Positions 50,737 through 61,425 are shown, counted from the stretch's first letter. The stretch is DNA of 64,000 bases from Prorocentrum cordatum (GCA_963575745.1 CAUYUJ010012158.1:316501-380500), one strand, 5' to 3'. Translations and numbers: made by a program. The notes: generated from the sequence alone by a model not told the origin.

Positions 50737-50845
50737 CCCTCTTCTTGTTTCAACACGTCCCCCGGTCTATCTGGCGTCCGCGCACATTCGTGCCATGATT
50801 TGCGAGCCTCCCTTTTAGGCGCCGCTCTCTTGGACGCCCCAGCTC
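50737..50845. repeat. Dispersed repeat O, copy 2
   Basis: Partner of 1457-1570 (CCCTCTTCTTGTTTCA, GTCCGCGCAC, GCCATGATTTGCGA). Confidence 0.55.
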
Positions 50846-50878
50846 AAGACTCACGCAGGTTTCGCTGGGGCGGCTCAG

Positions 50879-50930
50879 CGCCGATCCAAGACATCCGCGC
50901 AGATATCCGAAAGTTTGTGTTTATGCAGTT
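50879..50930. mobile_element. Family E element, right arm only
   Basis: CGCCGATCCAAGACATCCGC, GCAGATATCCGAAAG and TTTGTGTTTATGCAG match the right arms at 56731-56775 and 61381-61425. Confidence 0.55.
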
Positions 50931-51129
50931 GCTTCTTCTTCTTCTTCAACTGAGGGGGCCGCCTTCCTCCTGAGGGCCGAGGTTCGAGGGCCAGGGGTCG
51001 AGTATAGCCTTGACGAGGCCGATCGTTCTCGGAGGTCCTGGCAGATGCATTTGCGGGATCGTCCTCCTCGATAAGGTTGCGAACCCCTATAGTGGTGACC
51101 CCCTCGGCACTGCCTTGGAGACCTGCGCC

Positions 51130-51345
51130 GCCATGGCACGATCCTGCCCTGCAGTCGAAGCCTCTGGATATCTTGGCATCGCTCGGACGTGTGGGATTTT
51201 CTCTGCGAGGGCCATCGAAGAGCGTCCTGGATCATCTTGCGAAAAGAAAACGCACTGAATCGAGCAATGCACGAGGAATGGTCCTCCGAGCGATGGCGAG
51301 GCCGTCATGGCAGGATCCTGCCTTGCAGTCGAAGCCTCTGGATGT
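51130..51345. repeat. Direct repeat, 171-bp spacing
   Basis: CATGGCACGATCCTGCCCTG, CAGTCGAAGCCTCTGGAT at 51133-51170 recurs as CATGGCAGGATCCTGCCTTG, CAGTCGAAGCCTCTGGAT at 51304-51341. Confidence 0.75.
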
Positions 51346-51649
51346 GGGACTAGCTCCACCTTGGCTTCGGAGGGGGCTCGGCGTGTTCGTGGGTCTTGCG
51401 CGGTCCCGCCGCGGGGCTTTCTTCAGGTGCTCCTCGTGCTCCCCGGGCGCAGCCGAGGTCCCCCAGAGCGCCCGCGAGGCCCATGAGATGCACCACCCCT
51501 CTCGAGACGCCGTCGTCGGGATCGGCCTGACTCCCCACCGCCTCCCAGGAAGAACTCCTCGGTGGGAGGTGAGAGGAGAGTCGGGTCGGACGAAAAGGGA
51601 GGTGGATTGGAGAAGGGGGGGGTGCAGTTCAGACGCTGAAAGCCTTTTG

Positions 51650-51752
51650 AGGCCTCGTGGGAGACCCTCGTCGCCATCGCCAGATTCGCCTCGACAACCC
51701 GGTCAGAACGCACCCCAGGAGATATCCAGGGAGTTGCGGCATCGGTCCCTTC
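51650..51752. mobile_element. Family D element, left-truncated
   Basis: GGGAGACCCTCGTCGCCATC, GATTCGCCTCGACAACCCGG, TCAGAACGCACCCCAGGAGA and GGGAGTTGCGGCATCGGTCC are family D blocks in order. Confidence 0.6.
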
Positions 51753-51955
51753 TGTCAAGGGCGTAAAAGATGCTTCGACCTTGCTCTGTGAGGCGCTGTG
51801 CGCTGAACCTCCTGTGGGCTGACAGGGTAAACCCTGCGTGTCGCGCGGCGTCCTGGCGGCTATGTGGCTTTTAGGAGCTCCCAGGAGAGGTTTACAGACC
51901 ACGCACTCGCAATCCAAGGTAGGGGTGTGTTTCCATTCGTGAATCGTGGGTGCCC

Positions 51956-51957
<2 letters not shown>
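51753..51957. other. Unassigned stretch
   Basis: No recognised feature. Confidence 0.4.
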
Positions 51958-51994
<37 letters not shown>

Positions 51995-52735
51995 GGCGAG
52001 ATAAACAAAGAGAAAGAGAACGATATAGAGAGAGAGAGAGAGTCGGGGGCGGCCAAGACAGGGATGATGTCTGGGCGGGGGGCACATGACTACGTTCCCA
52101 GGCCGAAAGTTCTTTCCTCTTGGAGTAGACATTTGACAACAACCGTGGATCCAATTGGATCCATTTCTGCTGTGTTGCGCGGATCCCATTTCCCGGGCGT
52201 GAGAAACCAGTGGATCCATTCATGTGCTTGGTACAAACTTATCATAATACTTACTTTCCTGGACCCGCACAGAAATTGGATCCACAGGGCACTGCACGTG
52301 AGGCATCATGCTGTGCATGGAGCCGTGGCGTTTTTAAGCCCATGCTGTGACTCCACGGGGGAAGGGTCTTCCCAGAGTGAAGACAGGGGAGGAGGGAGGA
52401 GGCAAGGGGAGGGGCGAGGAGGAGAAAGGATGACGGAGGTGCGAGGGGGATATAGGAGGACGAATGAGGGAGGAGGGGGAGGGAGGAGGGAGGAGGAGGC
52501 GGAGAAGGAGTAGGAGCAGGAGAAGGAGGAGAAGGAGGTGGAGGAGGAGCAGGGTGGAGGAGGGAGGAGGAAGGAGGAGGGAGGAGGAGGAGGAAGACTG
52601 AGAGAGGCGGAGGGGGTAGGCAGGAGGGGGGAGAAGTCCGGGAGGAGGGAGGGGGAGGAGAACGAGTACGAAAACGACATGGAGGAGGAAGGGGAGGAGG
52701 AGGGGGAGGGAGGACGAGGAGGACGAAGAGAAGCA
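51958..52735. repeat. GA arrays, a GGATCC-rich segment and a GGA array
   Basis: (GA)n 51960-51990 and 52028-52046. 52140-52290 has five TTGGATCCA/GTGGATCCA repeats. GGAGGAGG units 52380-52735. No gene. Confidence 0.75.
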
Positions 52736-53139
52736 AAGTGTCAAGGTCTGAAGCTCGAGCGCCAAAGCAGGCCCAGTCCCCTTAACCACCGCGATAACTT
52801 GTGGGTGCTCGAGCGCCACCGCGGGCCTGCCCATCACACAAGCTCCTCCCGTAACATCCGGTTGCTCGAACGCCACAGCGGGCCCAGCCAGCTCCTGCAT
52901 CTCCTCCCGTAACATGTGGAACGCCCCCCGCTCCCAGACCCTCGACGCCCTGATCTTTTTTCGAGACGTGGATCTCCAGAGGTCTCGACCCATTCCCTAG
53001 GGCTGATTTTTCCTCCCGAGCCGTGTTTTTGTAAGCCCTGGGGCTTGGCGACGGCCCCCACCGAACATTACCAACACAAATCCTCCCGTCGTATTTTTTT
53101 GCATGACCCGATGGGATCTGGGTTGGACGCCCCCGAGAA
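52736..53139. other. Short direct repeats, otherwise unassigned
   Basis: GCTCGAGCGCCAAAGC, GTGCTCGAGCGCCACCGCGG and GTTGCTCGAACGCCACAGCG (52752, 52806, 52862) are three spaced copies of one phrase, with TCCTCCCGTAACAT twice (52845, 52903). No gene. Confidence 0.5.
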
Positions 53140-53183
<44 letters not shown>

Positions 53184-53407
53184 GGAAAGAGAGAGAGAGA
53201 GAGATAATCCTCCTCCTCCTCCTCTGCGCCCCTCCCTCGGACGCCTCCAGAGGCCTGCTTCTCCTCCTCCTCCTCCTCTGCCGACGACGACGACGACACC
53301 TCTCGGAGGCGTCCGACGACGACGTCGACGGACGACGACGACGACGACGACGTCGACGCCGACGACGACGACGACGACGCCGCCAACGCCGACCCCGATG
53401 CCGACGC

Positions 53408-53469
<62 letters not shown>

Positions 53470-53534
53470 ACGCTGACGCCGACGCCGACGCCGACGACGA
53501 CGAACGTCGACGACGATGACGACGGACGATGACG

Positions 53535-53575
<41 letters not shown>

Positions 53576-53855
53576 CGAGTGCGACGGCGGCGGCGACGGC
53601 GACGGCGACGGCGACGACGATGACGATAACTACTTCGACGACGACGACGTCGTCGACGACGTCGACGGCGACGACAGCGACGGCGACGGCGACGGCGGCG
53701 CCGACGGCGATGACCACGACGACGACCACGACGTCGACGTTTGCGACGACGACGGGAACGATGACTACGTCGACGACGACGGCGACGACGACGATTACGA
53801 AGACGACGACGACGCCGCCGCAGGCGCCACCGACGACGACAACGACGACGACGAC

Positions 53856-53916
<61 letters not shown>

Positions 53917-53925
53917 AGTCGACGA
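53140..53925. repeat. GA array, CCT run and long GAC array
   Basis: (GA)n 53137-53205; TCCTCC runs; then about 640 bp of GAC/GCC/GTC triplets (53280-53925), with uniform (GCCGAC)n at 53397-53500 and pure (GAC)n at 53537-53574 and 53868-53915. Poly-Asp, poly-Arg, poly-Val and poly-Thr frames are artefacts. Confidence 0.95.
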
Positions 53926-54039
53926 GAGCGACGACCATTGCGCGCCGGGGCCGCGCAGTTGCCTGGGGCCCCGCCGCCGTTGCCTGGGCGCCCTCCGGAG
54001 CCAGGCCCCGCGCGGTGCTGCTGGGGACCGGGGCGGGGT

Positions 54040-54110
54040 GCGGTGTCGTGGAAGCGATCCTTATCCCCATCCCGATCTCAGTTGAATCGGACGGGGCCAG
54101 GACGAGTAAA
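54040..54110. mobile_element. Family F-related end fragment
   Basis: TGGAAGCGATCCTTATCCCC, ATCCCGATCTCAGTTGAATC and GGACGGGGCCAGGACGAG; closely matched at 55100-55178 and sharing the CCAGGACGAGGATAA arm of family F. Confidence 0.5.
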
Positions 54111-54123
54111 TTGTTGACGCTCC

Positions 54124-54736
54124 GCGAATCCCCACCAGCCCATCCAGAAACGATGCCCAGAGGAATTGCCTCGATCAGGGAAGTGGGCAGCACACAGAGG
54201 AAGCCATTATGAGACATCTTGGGATATCTTGAGCCATCTTGGAGGTCATTTTGGGCTCTCCCAGGCGCTCTTGGTGTCATCTTAATCAGTGCCCCCCCCA
54301 AGAGGCAAGCATGTGGCTTATTCCTTTTTCTAGAATCAATGATTTGACATTCTCGCCGAGGCCTCTTGGAGCATCTTGGGTGCCTCTGGGGGGTTTCTTG
54401 GGGGGCCTCTTAGGGCCATCTTGGGGCCATCTTTGGACCTCTTAGGGCCTCCTGGGCGCTTCTTGGGGCCATCTTGGAGGAGATCGATCAAACAAGAAGG
54501 GAACACTAATCAGCGTCCCCCCCCCAGGAGGCCAAAATGGGGCCAAATAGTAAAACCAATGATTCGGGCTTCCTCGCTGAGGCCGTTTTGGACGCCCTGA
54601 CACCTCCCCGCCCTCCCCCTCCAGGTCCACGGGGAGGGGGCAGGGGGAGGGGTAAACCCCTCCCCGAAGGGGAAGACTGAGGGGTGGAAGAGGAAACTCC
54701 CTAAACAACCGACGCCCAGAGGGCTGGTGGGATTCG
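54124..54736. mobile_element. Long foldback element, family Q, copy 2
   Basis: CGAATCCCCACCAGCCC (54124-54140) and GGGCTGGTGGGATTCG (54721-54736) are inverted arms differing by one extra C. Inside are two copies of a block with TAATCAG(T/C)G, a C run, CCAATGATT/TCAATGATT and CGCTGAGGCC/CGCCGAGGCC, separated by CCATCTTGG repeats, then the CCCAGAGGGCTGG end shared with 2640-3497. Confidence 0.65.
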
Positions 54737-54753
54737 TTCCAGAGCATTATTCT

Positions 54754-54960
54754 AGGCCTCCTGGTTGATGGGGTCGGAGGATCACAACGCATCGCCGATG
54801 CATCGACGATGCGGCTCGATGTGCCCGTGCTTCTCCACGCTGACGTCGCCGGTGCATCACAGACGTTGCCGATGCATCGCCGATGCGTCACCGATACATC
54901 GGCGATGCATTGACGATGCGGCGCGATCCTTCGACCCCATCTACTCGGACCCCATCTGGG
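54754..54960. mobile_element. Foldback element, family A, copy 4
   Basis: AGGCCTCCTGGTTGATGGGG to GGACCCCATCTGGGA; interior GCATCGCCGATGCATCGACG, GATGCGGCTCGATGT, TCTCCACGCTGACGTCGCCG. It begins 18 bases after the end of the family Q copy. Confidence 0.65.
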
Positions 54961-55099
54961 AGAAAAGGGCCCCAAAGGGGCACTTTGAGGCCCCTTTTGG
55001 GTCCCTTTTTGGCCCCTGCTGGTTTTAACAAGGGCCCCAGAGGGCCGCTTTAGGGCCCTTCTCTTCACCGCCCATGTGGGCCACCCCCCATTAGCACCC

Positions 55100-55178
55100 G
55101 CCGGAGTGTCGCTGAAGCGATCTCTATCCCCATCCCGGTCTCGGCTAAATCGGACGGGGCCAGGACAAGGATAAATCC
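55100..55178. mobile_element. Family F-related end fragment, second copy
   Basis: TCGCTGAAGCGATCTCTATC, CCCATCCCGGTCTCGGCTAA, ATCGGACGGGGCCAGGACAA match 54040-54110. Confidence 0.55.
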
Positions 55179-55197
55179 AAGTATTCTGAGTACCTCA

Positions 55198-55862
55198 CTA
55201 GTTTGGGGGGCCCCTGTAGTCCGGGGTGAACCCTATAGTAGTCCGGAGGGGGGGCTCTTGTAGTCCAGGGGGGGCCCCTGTAGTTTGGGGTGGGCCCTTG
55301 TAGTTCGGGGGGGGGCCCTTGGCCCTTGCAGTCCCGGGGGGGGGCCTGTAGTCGGGGGGGATGGTTCTGTAGTGCGGGCCGCGTGTCCCGACATCAGATG
55401 GAGAAGGAAATGGAAAGGAAATGGACAGAGCAAAGAGGTTTTCAGTGGCGCAGACCATACGGTCTGTTTCCTTAGGAAACTGACCCCGCGGGCCCGCTCT
55501 GTGGCCCTCCAGATGCTTCCTCACCGCAGCGATGCTGCAGAAGGTGGTGCCATCCAGAGGTTCGCTTGTCCCGGGTGCTGCTTGACATTTCTTTGCTGTT
55601 CCTCAGGGGGTCTAGCGGAGTGGCGCCCCGCGCGGATCCAAGTTCCCGCTCGCCTTCCGCCTGCGCAGACAGGGTGCTTGTAATCCAGTGGAGGGCCTCG
55701 TAATCCGGGGGGGGGGGGGCTTGTAGTCCGGGGGGGGGGCGGCCCTGTAGTCCGGGGGGGGCCTGTGCAGTCTGGGGGGGGGGCCCTCGTAGTCCAGGGG
55801 GGGGCCCTTGTAGTCTGGGGGAGGGGCCCTTGTAGTCCAGGGGGGGCCCTTCCAGTCCGGAG
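55198..55862. repeat. Two arrays of a GGGGCCCTTGTAGTC minisatellite
   Basis: Units of about 20-24 bp (CTTGTAGTCCGGGGGGGGCC) fill 55198-55375 and, in the same orientation, 55680-55862, with a 300-bp nonrepetitive spacer. Minus-strand PPDYKGPP-like frames are artefacts. Confidence 0.85.
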
Positions 55863-55980
55863 ACCCAGAACTATTGAGGTATTCAGAGTATCTAAAGCGA
55901 GCATGTCCCTCGACAGGAGGAGTGTTCAAATCTAGTTAAAATTAAAATTAGTCAGAGTTCGATGCTTCATCGGAAAAGTC

Positions 55981-56006
55981 CAGGGAGTAGCGGTGTTGGT
56001 ACCTTT
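55981..56006. mobile_element. Solo right arm of family D
   Basis: AGGGAGTAGCGGTGTTGGTA then CC is the family D right arm, followed by the same TTTTGGTTTCCCCA/TTTGATTTCCCCA phrase as after 6973. Confidence 0.6.
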
Positions 56007-56019
56007 TGGTTTCCCCATG

Positions 56020-56100
56020 TTCGGCGTGGATTCGGCGTGGATTCGGCGCGGATTCGGCGCGGATCCGTCGGAATCCGACGTGTTTCGATGTGGATCCGAC
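56020..56100. repeat. GGCGTGGATTC tandem repeats
   Basis: GGATTCGGCGTGGATTCGGC-type units of 11 bp, then GTCGGAATCCGACGTG and GATGTGGATCCGACGTGGAT variants. Confidence 0.7.
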
Positions 56101-56142
56101 GTGGATATCCAACGCGGAGAGCGGCGCGAAGGGACAGACATC

Positions 56143-56446
56143 GGACGGGACCAGGACGAGGATAATGCGTGCCAGAGCGTTCCGGAACGCTCTCAGAGCA
56201 TTCCGGTCGGGGCTCAAGAGGCGTGGGCCAATGCAAACGGGCGTCAGTCAGAGCGCTGGATCTTGCAGGATCCTGCAGGATCCTGCAAGGCCTGACTGAC
56301 CCGGGTCTGGATTGACCTGGGTCAGTAGATCCCCAAGCCGGAACGCTCTGAGAAGGGCGCGGCGCCCGAGACATTCTCCATAGCCGCCAGATCTTAGAGA
56401 TTCTCGATTTATCCTCACCCGAAGTTATCCTCGTCCTGGCTACGTC
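56143..56446. mobile_element. Foldback element, family F, copy 2
   Basis: Arms: GACGGGACCAGGACGAGGAT (56144 on) and ATCCTCGTCCTGGCTACGTC (56427-56446). The interior has the perfect 20-bp palindrome AGAGCGTTCCGGAACGCTCT (56174-56193), a half copy GGAACGCTCTGAG at 56341, GCAGGATCCT tandem units at about 56266-56287 and GAAGGGCGCGGCGCCCGAGA, shared with 48732-48846. Confidence 0.7.
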
Positions 56447-56605
56447 TTAGGGTGACCTTTCGCCGGAGTGGCTTTTGGTGCGGGCGCACTGGGGTCCCCA
56501 GATGGCCGAATGCGATGCGACAGCATCCGCCTGCTCGCTTGGGTCTGGCCTCCTAAGAAGCATTCCATATTCTTCTCCCCACCACCCTGTGCGCGTCCTC
56601 AGAAG

Positions 56606-56775
56606 CGGCATGAGCATAAACTTTTGGAGCTCCGTGCGGGTTTCCTGGATCAGGCGCTGGTTCCCCCTGACGGTGCCTCCGGCGCCGCCCTTGGCGCGCT
56701 CCGCGCGCCAGGGCGAGGGGTCCAGCGCAAATCCAAGAAATCCGCGCAGACCTTCGAGAATTTTTGCTTATACCG
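56606..56775. mobile_element. Foldback element, family E, copy 2
   Basis: 170 bp with arms of about 45 bp: 56606-56650 (CGGCATGAGCATAAAC to GGGTTTCCTGGAT) and 56731-56775 (ATCCAAGAAATCCGCGCAG to TTGCTTATACCG), inverted with scattered mismatches. The GC-rich middle (GCCTCCGGCGCCGCCC, GCGCTCCGCGCGCCAGGG) is shared with 61256-61425. Confidence 0.75.
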
Positions 56776-57290
56776 TTTTACGCTCCTCTACTTTGTTCCT
56801 CGTAAATTGAAAGGGATAGCCTAGATCCCCATCCAGGGGGATCGATCGGCCAGTGGGGCCCAGGCCACGCCCGTGGGGATAGGGATCGGTTAAACAATGC
56901 TCAGAGTCGAGTGCTGACGACCGTGCCCATAAGTCCAGGACAACAAAGCCACAAACCAATACTGAGTGGATGTTTCTGGACGGCCCCTCGGGAAGGAACC
57001 CACCGACCTCGGCATGAACTCTTTGGTAGTGGTTGTGGTCGATCTTGCCGCCCTCGGACGCCATACCTACTAAACACACTACACTAATTAGGCTGGTTCG
57101 GGCTTTCTGACGATTGTTGGCATGCCCGAGACATCTTCCAGGGTGTGTTTTCGATGCATGCTGTCCCGGCATTCATGACTGGTTGCCATAGCTGGGCGTT
57201 CCAGGGGTGCATGAAACGTCCCGAACGGGCGCTGGAGAGCCGAATCACAGCCCGAAAGCCAAGGGGCAACGTTATGGGTGGCATATGTTC
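56776..57290. other. Unassigned stretch
   Basis: GGGGATCGATCGGCCAGTGG around 56838 is locally palindromic. A 134-codon minus-strand frame (57172-56768) includes DHNHYQRVHAEVGGFLPEG but has no recognised family. Confidence 0.35.
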
Positions 57291-57449
57291 AGGGGGGACG
57301 CATCGACCCCTCTTCGCCCACTGATCGCCGATGGGGGCCGGATAGCTCACCCCTCCCAATAACGCGCGGATTCACTATTGGGCCTTATCGCCGATCGAAT
57401 ACGTCGGAGGTGCATCACCTATATTCCAGGTCGATGTTTCCCCCCCCCA
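57291..57449. mobile_element. Foldback element, family B, copy 4
   Basis: AGGGGGGACGCATCGACCCC to CCAGGTCGATGTTTCCCCCC, inverted ends; interior CACTGATCGCCGATGGGGGC and GCGCGGATTCACTATTGGGC. Confidence 0.7.
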
Positions 57450-57720
57450 TGGAGCTATTCCCCCCTGTACCGTTCCCCTCAGGATTCAGTGCTGGGGCGA
57501 GTCGGGTGTTGACGACCGTGCCCCTTGGCGAAACGGCAGAGGTCAGACATCGAGGAACAAAAACGCGATGACAATGACCAGGCTGTCGCGGGATCTTGTC
57601 GACGCCGATCTTCGTCATGGTCCGTGCTGGCCGTCGCCGATTCGCGAGGATGATCCACGAACTCACGATGACGAGTATGTACGGTGATCAAGATCGACAC
57701 CGACCTTTTCGCGATTAGTC

Positions 57721-57760
57721 GGCGATCTATCTCCGATTGCAGGTGGATGCTTCCCCCCCT
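57721..57760. mobile_element. Family B right end, solo
   Basis: GGCGATCTATCTCCGATTGC then AGGTGGATGCTTCCCCCCCT matches the last 45 bases of family B. Confidence 0.55.
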
Positions 57761-58064
57761 GAGTACCACCTGACCAGTGCGCTTCGCGCTCTTTGGAGGA
57801 TTTGCGAGGAGGGGGTCTTGCGCAGGCGGATAGATATTTGCGGACGTCCAGAGTTTATGTGATTTCTCCCGCCGTCCCAAGAATGTGTTCCCCCTGACTA
57901 AGCGGGTTCCCAGGTCAATTGTTGGAGCCTGGGGGTTCTCCTTTTCGTTGAGTTGCTCTCCTCTTCCTCCTCGTGCACTTCGTCGATTCTTATCATAGGG
58001 GGCCATTGAAGCCCATTGTGCCCACGCGACCCTCAGGATTCTTGACTGTTTGTTTGTGTGTTAC
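57761..58064. other. Unassigned stretch
   Basis: No recognised feature. Confidence 0.4.
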
Positions 58065-59112
58065 GTGTGTGTATGTGTGTATGTGTGTATGTGTGTATGT
58101 ATGTATGTATGTATGTATGCATGCATGCATGTATGTATGTATGTATGTATGTATGTATGTATGTATGTATGTATGTATGAATGTGTGTATGTATGTATGT
58201 ATGTATGTATGTATGCATGTATGTATGTGTGTGTGCATGTATGTATGCATGTATGTATGTATATACATATATGTATGTATGTATGCATGCATGCATGCAT
58301 GCATGCATGCATGTATGTATGTGTGTGTATGTATGTATGTATGTATGTATGTATGTATGTATGTATGTATGTATGTACGCGTGAGTGTGCTTGTTTATAG
58401 TTATGCATGCATATATGTATACATGTGTAGGTATGTATGTATGTATGTATGTACGTATGTATGAATGTATGTATAATGTATGTATGTACGTATGTATGTA
58501 TGCATGTGTGTATGATTGTAGGTATGTATCTATGTATGTATACATGCATGTATGTATGTACGTACGTACGTATGTGTGTGTATGTATGTATGTATGTAGG
58601 TAGGTAGGTATGTATGTATGTATGTATGTATGTGTGCATGTGTGTATGTATGTGGGTATGTGTGTACGTATGTATGCATGCATGCATGTATGTATGTATG
58701 TGTGTATGTATGTGTGTTTGCATGTATGGTTGTGTGTATGTATGTGTGTATGTGTGTATGTATGTATGTATGCATGCATGCATGCATGCACGCATGCATG
58801 TATGTATGTATGTATGTATGTATGTATGTATGTATGTGTGTACATGTATGTGTGTATGTATGTGTGTATGTATGTATGTGTGCATATGTGTATATAGGTA
58901 TGTATGTATGTACGTATGTATGTATGTATGTGTGTACGTATGTATATGTGTAGGTATGTGTGTATGCACACGGGTACATATTTATGTATGTATGTATGTA
59001 TGTACGTATATATGTATGTAGGCATGCATGTTTGTAGGTATGTATACATGTATGTATGTATGTATGTGCATATATACATATATATATGTATATATATATA
59101 TATCTATATATG

Positions 59113-59144
<32 letters not shown>

Positions 59145-59147
59145 TGG

Positions 59148-59187
<40 letters not shown>

Positions 59188-59201
59188 TGTGCGTGCGTGC
59201 G

Positions 59202-59234
<33 letters not shown>

Positions 59235-59273
59235 TGTGCGTGCGTTGCGTGGTGCGTGCGTGCGTGCGTGTGC

Positions 59274-59358
<85 letters not shown>

Positions 59359-59384
59359 TGTGTTGTGTGTGTGGGGGGGGGGGG
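58065..59384. repeat. Graded array: ATGT, then GTGC, then GT, then poly-G
   Basis: (ATGT)n with CATG, GTGT and TACG variants 58065-59100; (GTGC)n 59110-59275 with GGTGCG slips; (GT)n 59276-59371; a run of about 13 G at 59372-59384. Cys/Val/Met/Tyr and His/Thr/Tyr frames are artefacts. Confidence 0.95.
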
Positions 59385-59732
59385 GTCCCTTCCTGGCCCC
59401 GTCTGAGGCCATTCATCCGCTACCATGGGCACTTGTCGGCCACCACTGCCTCCGTAGCAGCCAAGGGGTGGGAGTTTTGGGAGGGGGAGGCGGTGGAGTG
59501 GATGGGGCACGAAAGGCACGCGCAGACAGGGTGCGCCGCCGGAGTGGAGATCTCAGGCAAAGCGGGGAACAACTGGTAGAACTCTCGCGCAGTTTTGCGA
59601 AGCCGATCCCTGGTTGCCGCCAAGTCCGCCCTGGTCGGGTCGGTGTAGGAGGATCTTGATTTCTCTGTGGAGCCCTCGACCCCAAATGCTGTTGCCACCT
59701 CCCCAGCTTCCTCAGCTACCGGTGAAAACGAA
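59385..59732. other. Unassigned stretch
   Basis: GC-rich, no repeat copy or gene recognised. Confidence 0.4.
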
Positions 59733-59890
59733 CGGCGTAAACATATTGTTTCGGAGGTCCGCGCGGATTTCTTGGATCGGTGTTGTACCCAACTTGCGGC
59801 GTCTCCAGCGCCGACCCTGGCGTGCTTCCGGGAGGGGGATCAAATCAAGCTCCGATCGAGAGATCCTCGCGGACTTGGGAAGGTTTCGCA
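59733..59890. mobile_element. Family E element, right end diverged
   Basis: Left arm CGGCGTAAACATATTGTTTC, then GGAGGTCCGCGCGGATTTCT and TGGATC matches 61256 and 56606. The right side is only recognisable as GATCGAGAGATCCTCGCGGA (59853-59872). Confidence 0.6.
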
Positions 59891-59949
59891 GCCTCCCCGT
59901 CTTTTCGCCCGCCTCACACTCTTGCCCCCCCCCCCTCTCCCTTGCCGTC

Positions 59950-60310
59950 TCGTGAAGTCTTGAGAACTTCTCGTGGATGTGGACGGAGCGTTCTGGAGCT
60001 ATTGGGAGTCTCCTGACGTCTTCAGGGCCTCTTGGACCATCTTGTCCGTTTCTTGGAGGCATCTTTGACGTCTTGAGAGCTCGTGGGCTGCCTAGAGATT
60101 CTCTGTGACTGTCTCGGAAGCCTGCAGACCTCTTGGGGTCCTCTGGGGCCGTCTTGGGAGACTCTTGGGGGCTTCTGGACTATATGAGGAACCTTTCTCG
60201 ACACTCTTGTAATTCAGCTTCAAGGGTGCCATTTGGAGGTCTCTTTGGCCAGCTTGGGAATCTCTTGTGAAGAAGGTACAGGTGTTGTCTGAAAGCCTTT
60301 CTCTTTTGGA
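59950..60310. repeat. CATCTTGG/CTCTTGGGG degenerate repeats
   Basis: GGACCATCTTG, GGCCTCTTGG and GACCTCTTGGGG motifs every 12-25 bases, like the interior of family Q but without its ends. Confidence 0.6.
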
Positions 60311-60825
60311 CCCTATTCTTGAGGCCACAAGCCCAGACACCCTCGGCATTCTTGGGAAGGCCCTACGATCCTGAAGGGGACGACGACCACGACGGCGTCG
60401 GCGGCGACGACGACGCTGACGTGGGGCAGAGTTCTCAGTGCTCTTCGGAGCGTGCTCGTAGGCCTCTGGGGGGCAGCACTTCCGCCACTAAAAAAACTGC
60501 ACAGGCACCCTCCAATGGATTGTTCCTGGGCCTCAGGGGAGGGTGGCGTTGTATAAGTTAAGTCACCGCTGGGAGCCAGCGTCTTTATACACCGCCGCCC
60601 TCCCTGAAGGTACATGCAAAGTCCCCCCTGGGCGTGCCGCCGAGTCGTCCTCGTCGACGTCGTGGCTTCGTCGACGCCGCCGCCGCCGGCCGCCGACGTC
60701 GACCTCGTCGCCGTCGTTGAAGCCTCCCCCGTGCGGGCAGGGCTCGCGCCGTCTCGGCCGCCTCGGGGGCTGGGCGCCCCTCGGTGGTCCTTTCGGCCCC
60801 CCAGCCCTCAAGGCCCATTTCGAAA
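60311..60825. other. Unassigned stretch with GAC/GCC triplets
   Basis: GACGACGACCACGACGGCGT near 60378 and GTCGACG/GCCGCC units 60650-60720. No gene. Confidence 0.45.
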
Positions 60826-61025
60826 CGATCGATCCGATGCGATATCATTTTCGGCCAGTTCGATCCGATTCGATATCGATTCCCCCGGCGATCCGATGCG
60901 GCCCGATGCCAGCATGGCGCTGTTGTGCATCCTGGCGCAGCCGATCCGATTCGACTTCGACCCCGTGCCTATGCAGCTCGATCCGATGCACAGTTCGATT
61001 GGACACCGTTCTCCAATTCGATGCT
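60826..61025. repeat. CGATCCGATGCGA degenerate satellite
   Basis: CGATCCGATKCGATATC/CGATCCGATGC phrases repeat about eight times in 200 bp. Confidence 0.65.
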
Positions 61026-61255
61026 GATTGATCCCGCTCCTCCGCCCACTGCGGCGACGACCGCCGGGGGTCGCGGCGGCCCCGTGGCGTCGCGAGGCCT
61101 CGGCAGCCGGCGGCCGCCAAGCGACCTGGGGCCCATGCGGGCGGCTGGCGGGCGGCGCGCGCCGGGCGGGCAGGACAACATGTGGGGCCTGCTGGGCGGG
61201 CACCGGGAGGACTGCGCGGGCCCGGGCCCCTGCGCCTTCTTCGAAGAGGAAAAGA

Positions 61256-61425
61256 CGGAACAAACACATGTTTTCGGCGCTCCGCGCGGATTTTTTGGAT
61301 TTGTGCTGGGCCCCTCTGGCGGTACCTCCCGCGCCGCCTGCGGCGCGTTCCGCGCGCCAGGGAGGGGTGACTCAGCGTCGATCCAAGAAATCCTCGCGGA
61401 CTGCCGCAAGATCATGTTTATGCCG
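61256..61425. mobile_element. Foldback element, family E, copy 4
   Basis: Exactly 170 bp like 56606-56775. Arms 61256-61300 (CGGAACAAACACATG to GGATTTTTTGGAT) and 61381-61425 (ATCCAAGAAATCCTCGCGGA to CATGTTTATGCCG). The GC-rich middle contains GCGCGTTCCGCGCGCCAGGG. Confidence 0.75.

Noticed and set aside
53529-54212. Asp-rich 227-codon frame that might suggest an acidic secreted protein
   Set aside because: GAC array translation; no signal peptide and no unique sequence until past the array.
58033-59519. Frames of 329-348 codons on the minus strand
   Set aside because: Same artefact from ATGT, GTGC and GT arrays.
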